Source: WUQU01 sp038849025 (GTDB taxonomy: Archaea > Thermoproteota > Bathyarchaeia > Bathyarchaeales > Bathycorpusculaceae). From it: DNA of 8,527 nt. The stretch is from NCBI GenBank assembly GCA_038849025.1, contig JAWCNE010000054.1, forward strand, positions 1-8,527, in the 5' to 3' direction. Position numbers and translations under genes: made by a program. This document shows positions 1 to 4,718 of this stretch, piece after piece. Under the pieces are notes generated by a model. The model saw only the letters and a list, made by a program, of their open reading frames with translations, had not been told where the DNA came from and made no database searches. Position 1 is the stretch's first letter. Each line of letters starts with the position of its first letter.

Positions 1-9
1 AATAATTGG

Positions 10-274
10 ATTGCACTCTTCTTTTCATTGATTTTCTTTTTGCATCCTTCAGATGTAAAAGATGTGGATATCCTCTCAGTGTAGCATTGCACTCTTCTTT
101 GCATTGATTTTCTTTTTGCATCAAGAACGTGTGGCAATTGGTTTTTTGTTTGATTATAGTATTGCACTCTTCTTTTCATTGATTTTCTTTTTGCATCCTT
201 TAGTTGATGTTTATTGGCAAGGTGTTTTGACAAAGAAATTGCACTCTTCTTTTCATTGATTTTCTTTTTGCATC
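10..274 (-). CRISPR. CRISPR array, four 37-bp repeats and three spacers
   Basis: Repeats lie at 10-46, 86-122, 161-197 and 238-274. All are 37 bp and begin ATTGCACTC and end TTTTTGCATC on the + strand. Three are identical; the one at 86-122 has a single T-to-G change at 101. Spacers are 47-85 (39 bp), 123-160 (38 bp) and 198-237 (40 bp) and are unrelated to each other. Bases 1-9 may be the end of a further spacer, so the array may continue to the left. The minus strand is the inferred transcript: the AT-rich leader-like stretch and the cas operon lie to the right and the operon reads leftward into the array. In that orientation the repeat RNA starts GAUGCA and ends UGCAAU, and its interior is almost pure purine. 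The only self-complementarity is the terminal TGCA pair, so the repeat lacks the internal hairpin seen in many type I and III repeats. Orientation is less certain than the array itself. Confidence 0.97.
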
Positions 275-419
275 TGACGTTTATTTTTGTTGTTTTTGAT
301 GTTTAAACCGCGTTTTAAATGTGTTTTCGCCATGCCTCTTCGATTATTTAGCGTTTGTATCATCGCTTAAATAGATAATCGAAAGCCTACATCATTCCTA
401 ACGCCTAACGCTCAGGAAC
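275..419 (-). promoter_or_regulatory. Putative CRISPR leader between the array and the cas operon
   Basis: This 145-bp stretch has no open frame and is AT-rich next to the array, with T-runs on the + strand at 281-297. It separates the last repeat from the stop codon of the cas6-like gene. Read on the minus strand it holds two TATA-like stretches, TATTTAAG (366-373) and TTTAAA elements (302-307 and 314-319), either of which could start array transcription. It also holds a large dyad (339-383) and a tandem CCTAACG duplication (397-410). Leader function is inferred from position and composition. Read-through from the cas operon is an alternative source of array RNA. Confidence 0.55.
339..383. 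other. Long imperfect inverted repeat in the leader region
   Basis: TTCGATTAT at 339-347 is perfectly inverted as ATAATCGAA at 375-383. Inside it, TTAGCG (348-353) can pair with CGCTTAA (364-370) if one base is bulged, leaving a 4-base internal loop (371-374) on one side. A transcript of either strand could form a stem of about 15 pairs. Possible roles are a terminator or processing hairpin at the 3' end of the cas operon, a protein-binding site in the leader, or a regulatory structure ahead of the array. No T-run follows it directly, so a simple terminator is not the favoured reading. Confidence 0.6.
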
Positions 420-1472
420 TCATACTCCGTTCAGTTTCGCTCCTAAAGAGCCAAAACCCTGATTCTTAAACCTTCCAACACCATACTTCATAAGAGCCAA
501 CGCCTTAGTAACTTCAAAATCTAACTTTTCCAATTCTCGAAAATGAAACGTTAACTCTCCACCTAACCCCTCAAACGGCAACTTCCCCTTACACCTAAAC
601 CTTCTACTCCAACCAAGAATCTTCATGGTCCTAGCCCTACCACTAAACCCCTCCACAAAATTTTGAGGATAAACCTTAACATTATAAAACTGCCAAAACC
701 TTTCGCCAACACAATTGCAAAACTTCTCCCTAAAACCATCCTCAAAAACGCTCCTATAAACATCACCCCCATCCTTATCAACAATCAAAAGTGGACTAAT
801 CTCAAAAGTCAATTTCTCATTTTCCAAAATTGCTTTCCGAATTTTCTCAGCGCGAGGCTCAATTTTCTTATGGTCAAAAAGCTCAAAAGATTCAATTCTC
901 TCCACACTGTTTATTTCGCCTCTACCAAAACCTTCGTTGCAGAACCCGCCCCAACCGAAAAAACGCAAACTCGTTTCAACAGCATTTTCAAAATGGTCTG
1001 CAAACCTTACACCTTCACCCATCAATATAACTTCAAACTCGAAAACAGCACCCTCAACCAAATACTCCACAAAAACAGGCGCTTTCTCCTCAACAACCCC
1101 CAAAAAACGCTCATCCAAAGTAGCCAAAGCAACCCTGTCCTTACGCACATTCTCAACAAAACGAAGGTTAGTAATTATCAAACGAGGCTTATCCTTAAAC
1201 TCCCCCTCATCATCCGTCCCAACAAGATTCGCAAAAGGACAACCTTCAACCATTCCACAAACCATACAATCCCTTTCCGGAGAAAACACCATCATATCAC
1301 GAGCATCCGATTTCGAACAAAACATACGCCACAACAGCCTCAAAACTGGACCCCTAATACCTCTACCCCAAAGATAATCATCCCTCGTGTAAAGATAATC
1401 ACTATACTGCCTCTTACCAACATGCCAAGGAGAAGTAGTCCTACCCTTAAAACACAGATAACAAAAACTCAC
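420..1472 (-). CDS. cas6: Cas6-like RAMP protein with a cysteine cluster (350 aa)
   Basis: Cas6-family proteins cut the long CRISPR transcript within each repeat, and related RAMPs can stay bound to the crRNA 5' handle. Two RAMP-like halves are visible. The first has a SPWHVG start (14-19), GRGIRG (36-41) leading into a helix, a likely zinc-binding set C52, C69, C72, C78 (the last followed by PFANLVG), and a glycine loop NEGFGRGEI (179-187). The second ends with GLGGELTFHF (302-311) and the glycine-rich loop YGVGRFKNQGFGSLG (330-344). The layout, an RG-helix, then C-x2-C-x5-CPfa, then a C-terminal GvG...GfG loop, fits the Cas6 family with the PF10040 (DUF2276) type C-terminus as I remember it. 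H17 is a candidate catalytic histidine but this is unproven. The start is GTG, 12 nt after the cas7 stop, with GAG/AAGG just upstream; any later start would remove the first RAMP strand. It is the last gene of the operon and faces the array. Because no separate Cas5 gene exists, it might also act as the Cas5-like cap. Confidence 0.72.
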   Translation of the reverse strand: MSFCYLCFKGRTTSPWHVGKRQYSDYLYTRDDYLWGRGIRGPVLRLLWRMFCSKSDARDMMVFSPERDCMVCGMVEGCPFANLVGTDDEGEFKDKPRLIITNLRFVENVRKDRVALATLDERFLGVVEEKAPVFVEYLVEGAVFEFEVILMGEGVRFADHFENAVETSLRFFGWGGFCNEGFGRGEINSVERIESFELFDHKKIEPRAEKIRKAILENEKLTFEISPLLIVDKDGGDVYRSVFEDGFREKFCNCVGERFWQFYNVKVYPQNFVEGFSGRARTMKILGWSRRFRCKGKLPFEGLGGELTFHFRELEKLDFEVTKALALMKYGVGRFKNQGFGSLGAKLNGV

Positions 1473-1484
1473 GCCTTCTCGCCC

Positions 1485-2339
1485 TTAGCCCCCGCTCGGA
1501 AACAAACCATGATACTTCTTCTGGCACTCCTCCAAGAAAGCCTTAAGCTCGTTACCTTCGTAAGCCTTCTCAAGACCAAAAGGCACAGTCTTATACTTCT
1601 CAACCTTCAAAATCTCAATTTTAACAGCACCAAACCCCCTAGTCTTAAAACCGCCAAAATGCACAAAACCTTTTTCACTCATATCTTGTATCTCCTTGAT
1701 AGCTCCAATAATCTCCTCGCTCAAATTCTCACCCTTAATCCAACCCCTAAATTCCACACCTCCCCTAACGGGAGCTAAAAGTGCAAACGCCCCTCTACCC
1801 CTAACAGCTTTCAACGCATTAGTATCTTCAGCCAAAGCAATCATTGGAATAGGCTCCTCAGTTAATATTTCATCTAAACCTTTCACACTTTTAAGAAAAC
1901 TGAAGTGTAACGCGCCTTGCCTACTCACGGTTCCAAACCACATGCAAACAAAGCACGGATCATCTGGTTTGCACTCTTCCTTTCTACCAATCTTACTTCT
2001 CATTTCTATCTTGATTTTCTCTTCGTCTTTGGATTCGGGAACCCTAAGCTTAATCTCTTGGGCGCAAACATCAACGCCAGCATGAGTTAGCTGAGCTGAC
2101 AATAAATGCCTAAAAATACCCTTAACAGCATTACCAGTCAAAACCGCCTTGTCACCCATAACGAGCGGAACAGCATCCAAATCCGCCTTCGGCAAAGTTT
2201 TCCCAAGCATATCTCCAATCTCATCCCTTAACTCATCTGAAACACCCTTTGTCAAGAAAGGCTCCACAGTCACGGCTTTATAATCAATTCTCCAAAGAGA
2301 TTCCAACTTATGAAAACCAACCATTTTCTTAAAACTCAT
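1485..2339 (-). CDS. cas7: Cas7-family RAMP backbone protein (Csm3/Csf2-like, 284 aa)
   Basis: Cas7 subunits polymerise along the crRNA to form the backbone of class 1 effector complexes; in type III each one can cut target RNA with a loop aspartate. The hallmark TGNAVKGIFRHLLS (68-81) corresponds to the G-S-S-(L/V)-K-G-x-x-R motif of Csm3, Csm5, Cmr4 and Cmr6. C-x5-C-x2-C followed by WFGT (C123, C129, C132; CFVCMWFGT at 129-137) matches the CPVCRLFG zinc site, and C92 could be a fourth ligand. The C-terminal glycine loop is HFGGFKTRGFGAV (227-239). D53 or D55 in ADLDAVP (52-58) sits where the Csm3 catalytic Asp lies relative to the GSSLKG motif, so RNA cleavage may be retained. It is larger than a typical Csm3, with extra residues at the C-terminus (about 246-284). 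The ATG is preceded by GGAGAG (2347-2352, 7-nt spacing) inside the end of cas10, and the gap to cas10 is 3 nt. This is the only obvious backbone Cas7 here. Confidence 0.85.
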   Translation of the reverse strand: MSFKKMVGFHKLESLWRIDYKAVTVEPFLTKGVSDELRDEIGDMLGKTLPKADLDAVPLVMGDKAVLTGNAVKGIFRHLLSAQLTHAGVDVCAQEIKLRVPESKDEEKIKIEMRSKIGRKEECKPDDPCFVCMWFGTVSRQGALHFSFLKSVKGLDEILTEEPIPMIALAEDTNALKAVRGRGAFALLAPVRGGVEFRGWIKGENLSEEIIGAIKEIQDMSEKGFVHFGGFKTRGFGAVKIEILKVEKYKTVPFGLEKAYEGNELKAFLEECQKKYHGLFPSGG

Positions 2340-2342
2340 ATT

Positions 2343-4187
2343 TCATCTCTCCGATGCAGTAAACATTCTCAATATTTTAAAAACTTCACATGTAACCTGC
2401 TTTCTCAACTTTTCATTCTGTCCGCATTGCTTAGCAATTTCATCAACAACCCAACACAACTGCTTGTCTATACCATTTTGGCCCAATTTTTTCGCATTAG
2501 CCAAAGCCCTAATTTTCACTTTTAAAATTTCCTTATCATCTTTACAAGCAGCATTAACAATTTTATAAAACGCCCTTTTCCGAGTCCGCCGAACAAATGG
2601 AATAACCTTATTTACTAAATCAGCATGTTTGTATGTTAGCTCCACCATTTTCTCACCAACAACAAACACCAAACTATCCAAACCATGTTTACGAGCTTTT
2701 TCGAATATTTCATTTACTCGCCAAAAGGGATATTTAGGCTTTGCCACAACAACGGATAAAACCGCTGGCATATGCAACTTCGCCTTCTTATCCAAAATCT
2801 CATCGTAGAGAAAATACCCTTCAGAGGGTTCATTCAAACCACGAATGAAAATTGCCTTACTAAAAGACTTACAAACAGTGTTCGCTTCAGGGTTTTCTTC
2901 ATTAACAACCCTTGCACAGTCCTCAAGAAAATCGTTATAACCTTCAGCAATAGAAAGAGCCAATTCTGGACTCAAAAACTCCTCGCATTCACGAACAGGC
3001 TCTTTCAACGCTGTTCTATTCTTCCTTCTTTCGCTTAATTCTTTTTCACCCCAGACCAGAAATTCCTCCGCTATTTCCTTCATGTCTCCTTTAGGCATTA
3101 TGCAAATCCAAGCGACATAGTCGTATTCCTCATCTAAAACCCTCGCCCACTCAGCATAACTTTCAGGCGCAAACTCGTATTCATCATGAACTCCAACACT
3201 TAGCTGCTTCAAATCACACTTTATCACCAATAAAACCGGCACTGGACTATCACTGTTAGGGACAACCTTCTTTTTAAGTCGGCTTATAACCCATTCAAAA
3301 ACATCAACATAAAAACCCAAACCAGTTCTGGAAAGAATATTGCAAACCTCCTTAACCTCACCCTCCAAACAAACAAGGTAAACGTCATCGCCTATCAAAA
3401 GCGGAAACCACTTTAACAAACACCCGACAACAACCTGCATATTTTTAAAACGCCAATCCCTAAAACTACGCAGTTCCTTTAACCTATGCTCAACTTCAGG
3501 CTCAGCTAACGAAACCCTAACCAAATACATCTTTCTAAGCGAATACTTTCTATTTTTTATTCGGTCCTGAAAAACCTCGTTCAAGCGGATGGCGTCCGTA
3601 AGCCAATGATGAGTTTTCAAACCAACAAAAGGAAACCTACTATCCGCCGGAAAACTTTTCAACAAATCGTTAATATTCATAAAAGCCTTAAACTGTTCCT
3701 CTGCATTATTACAATATTCCACAAGAATTTCGCTGACCTTGCGCCACAATTCGCTCCTTTTTTCCCTACTCCACCCGTTAAAATCACCATAAACTCCAAC
3801 AAAAAACGGGTCGCCATCACTAGCATACCAATAATCATATTCAAGCCTAAACCTGCCAGCAACCACAGAATGCGAATCCGAAAACTTCCACAAAAGCTCC
3901 CAAGGCTTATGCATCGACAATTTACCCCACGCATGATGTTTCTCAATAATCTCCTCGACCGTATGATTTTCTCCATACCCACAAGCAACTACATACTTTC
4001 CACGCACGCTCTCCAGAAACATCTCCACAAGTTTATGACTTGTATGAAGTTGACCACGCCGCCGACTAGCAACAACCTTCAACAAATCATGAGGCACAGC
4101 TCCAACCTTTCCATCCATTAACAAATCCATCATGCTATCTACCTTTGTTTGCCTCACGCTCTTGCCAGCTTCTGTTTCCTCCGTCAA
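2343..4187 (-). CDS. cas10: Diverged Cas10 homologue: HD domain kept, cyclase motif lost (614 aa)
   Basis: Cas10 is the large subunit of type III complexes; it carries an HD nuclease and two palm domains, the second normally making cyclic oligoadenylates. Seen here: an HD-like set PHDLLK (H33, D34, K37), H48/H51, EKHH (H84, H85) and FSDSHSVVAGR (D104), matching the LHDiGK, HH and aDwlSa.eR motifs. FPFVGLKTHHWLTDAI (185-200) matches the linker H motif after the HD domain. Palm 1 spans about 219-305, with ELRSFRDWRF and PLLIGDDVYLV. Palm 2 spans about 356-515, with WICIMPKGDM, then FLSPELALSIAEGYNDF (404-420), which resembles the Cmr2/Cas10 lSP..h..is.al..F helix. Next is AIFIRGLN (445-452) where the iYaGGDD strand-loop is expected, then VLSVVVAKPKYPFWRV (476-491), which resembles tlSaGi.i.kpkyPi. 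A helical C-terminal domain follows. The active-site GGDD is thus replaced by RGLN, and there is no CxxC pair for the usual zinc ribbon. The start is TTG, chosen from the GGTGA site at 4195-4199. The length is somewhat short for Cas10. The family call rests on motif order, not on an alignment. Confidence 0.75.
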   Translation of the reverse strand: MTEETEAGKSVRQTKVDSMMDLLMDGKVGAVPHDLLKVVASRRRGQLHTSHKLVEMFLESVRGKYVVACGYGENHTVEEIIEKHHAWGKLSMHKPWELLWKFSDSHSVVAGRFRLEYDYWYASDGDPFFVGVYGDFNGWSREKRSELWRKVSEILVEYCNNAEEQFKAFMNINDLLKSFPADSRFPFVGLKTHHWLTDAIRLNEVFQDRIKNRKYSLRKMYLVRVSLAEPEVEHRLKELRSFRDWRFKNMQVVVGCLLKWFPLLIGDDVYLVCLEGEVKEVCNILSRTGLGFYVDVFEWVISRLKKKVVPNSDSPVPVLLVIKCDLKQLSVGVHDEYEFAPESYAEWARVLDEEYDYVAWICIMPKGDMKEIAEEFLVWGEKELSERRKNRTALKEPVRECEEFLSPELALSIAEGYNDFLEDCARVVNEENPEANTVCKSFSKAIFIRGLNEPSEGYFLYDEILDKKAKLHMPAVLSVVVAKPKYPFWRVNEIFEKARKHGLDSLVFVVGEKMVELTYKHADLVNKVIPFVRRTRKRAFYKIVNAACKDDKEILKVKIRALANAKKLGQNGIDKQLCWVVDEIAKQCGQNEKLRKQVTCEVFKILRMFTASER

Positions 4188-4190
4188 CTA

Positions 4191-4421
4191 TCACTCACCA
4201 CCAATAACAAAAATGCGATAAACCAATAAAAGTCTTAACGACGACACCAACATATTGACACATAATAACGAGTATCTTCTTTTCCGCTTTATTTTGGCAA
4301 CTTCTTTGAAAGCACCTAATGTTAAGAATAGCCAGAAAACGCCAACAATAAATTCGATTATCCTCGCAATAGCATGCACAAACCCCAAACTAAAAATAAC
4401 ATCCTCGCACATAATAATCAA
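4191..4421 (-). CDS. Small two-helix membrane protein, first gene of the cas operon (76 aa)
   Basis: I do not recognise the family. Two hydrophobic segments are clear, about residues 8-36 (VIFSLGFVHAI through WLFLTLGAF) and 51-72. They are joined by a strongly basic loop KEVAKIKRKRR (39-49), which predicts both termini outside and the loop in the cytoplasm. The start is TTG at 4421-4419 or ATG at 4412-4410, three codons later; GGATC at about 4434-4438 is a weak ribosome site for either. Its stop is 3 nt before cas10 and its 3' end holds the cas10 ribosome site, and the operon promoter lies just upstream. This makes a real, co-expressed gene more likely than a chance frame. By position it could be a membrane anchor or membrane-acting accessory of the effector. 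That role is inference only, and a chance ORF is not excluded. Confidence 0.55.
   Translation of the reverse strand: MIIMCEDVIFSLGFVHAIARIIEFIVGVFWLFLTLGAFKEVAKIKRKRRYSLLCVNMLVSSLRLLLVYRIFVIGGE
4195..4199 (-). promoter_or_regulatory. Ribosome binding site deciding the TTG start of cas10
   Basis: Read on the minus strand, GGTGA lies 7 nt upstream of the TTG at 4187-4185. It falls within the last codons of the 76-aa membrane-protein gene, whose TGA stop (4191-4193) is 3 nt before the cas10 start. This supports TTG as the real start and suggests translational coupling of the two genes. The next in-frame ATG is at codon 19, with nothing comparable upstream that I noticed. Confidence 0.6.
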
Positions 4422-4463
4422 TTATAAAGACTGATCCTTTACAAAAATCCCCTATGTATCTAA

Positions 4464-4474
4464 GATATATTTCG
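4464..4474 (-). promoter_or_regulatory. Archaeal BRE/TATA promoter of the cas operon
   Basis: The minus strand reads GCGAAATATATC here: an AAATATAT TATA box (4465-4472) with a purine-rich CGA BRE just upstream. Standard archaeal spacing of about 25 nt predicts a transcript start near 4440-4445, some 20-25 nt before the first start codon (4421). That leaves room for the GGATC element. No other equally good box lies between it and the operon. Confidence 0.6.
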
Positions 4475-4492
4475 CAATGCTAAAGACGATAA

Positions 4493-4516
4493 TTCTGTTA
4501 ACGATGACTAACAGAA
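4493..4516. promoter_or_regulatory. Perfect 8-bp inverted repeat upstream of the cas promoter
   Basis: TTCTGTTA (4493-4500) is exactly inverted as TAACAGAA (4509-4516) with an 8-base spacer. It sits about 20 bp upstream of the BRE/TATA element of the cas operon. The size and position suit a dimeric regulator site. It could also be chance in an AT-rich spacer, and no trans-acting regulator is encoded in the window. Confidence 0.4.
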
Positions 4517-4681
4517 ATAGCCCCAATTACTAAACCTTAATCCATTAAGCCTTAAACTTTCTATAATGTAGCATTTCTCATCCTACCTTGCCACAAAGAT
4601 ATAAGAACACCACAGAAAAATGTATGTCAATTTTCAAAGGCCAAGAAAATAATGCAAGATAATAGTTAATTCGTTATTTAG

Positions 4682-4701
4682 AAAAAAATTAAATAATTAT
4701 A
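4682..4701 (+). promoter_or_regulatory. TATA-like promoter of the 658-aa surface protein gene
   Basis: An A-run (4682-4688) is followed by TTAAATAATTATA (4689-4701). If TTAAATAA is the TATA box, initiation about 25 nt downstream falls at or next to the ATG at 4719. This would give a leaderless or nearly leaderless mRNA, which is common in archaea. The sequence before the ATG (AAGAAG) is a poor ribosome site, consistent with this. Confidence 0.5.
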
Positions 4702-4718
4702 TCGGCACATTAAGAAGT

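Larger units (their letters stand above)
4422..4718. other. Intergenic region with divergent promoters, no gene seen
   Basis: This 297-bp AT-rich stretch lies between the leftward cas operon and the rightward surface-protein gene. It contains the cas-operon TATA element, the 8-bp inverted repeat and a TATA-like element for the rightward gene. The rest (about 4517-4680) has no convincing frame, RNA gene or repeat. Confidence 0.6.

Noticed and set aside
62..259. 65-aa hydrophobic open frame with repeated IALFFSLIFFLH blocks
   Set aside because: It is the CRISPR repeats read as protein; the repeats are separated by unrelated spacers and have no ribosome site.
10..274. Cas12f/type V array, suggested by the TGCA-ended 37-bp repeat
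   Set aside because: No Cas12-like nuclease or tracrRNA is seen in the window, and the adjacent genes are RAMPs and a Cas10 homologue.
663..1778. 371-aa open frame on the + strand
   Set aside because: It lies opposite the cas6-like and cas7 genes, its composition (N, T, P, K rich) shows no domain, and it results from the strong C/A skew of that strand.
1696..2085. 129-aa + strand open frame opposite cas7
   Set aside because: Shadow of a gene with clear RAMP motifs on the other strand.
3606..4121. 171-aa + strand and 103-aa minus-strand frames within cas10
   Set aside because: Both overlap the region encoding the HD domain of the Cas10 homologue and have no motif or ribosome site of their own.
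1485..4187. Type IV (Csf) locus
   Set aside because: Cas7 has some Csf2-like flavour, but there is no DinG helicase or Csf1, and the large subunit fits Cas10 with an HD domain.
4517..4680. Possible small RNA or gene in the intergenic spacer
   Set aside because: No open frame with a start and ribosome site, no tRNA-like fold and no conserved structure could be seen by eye.
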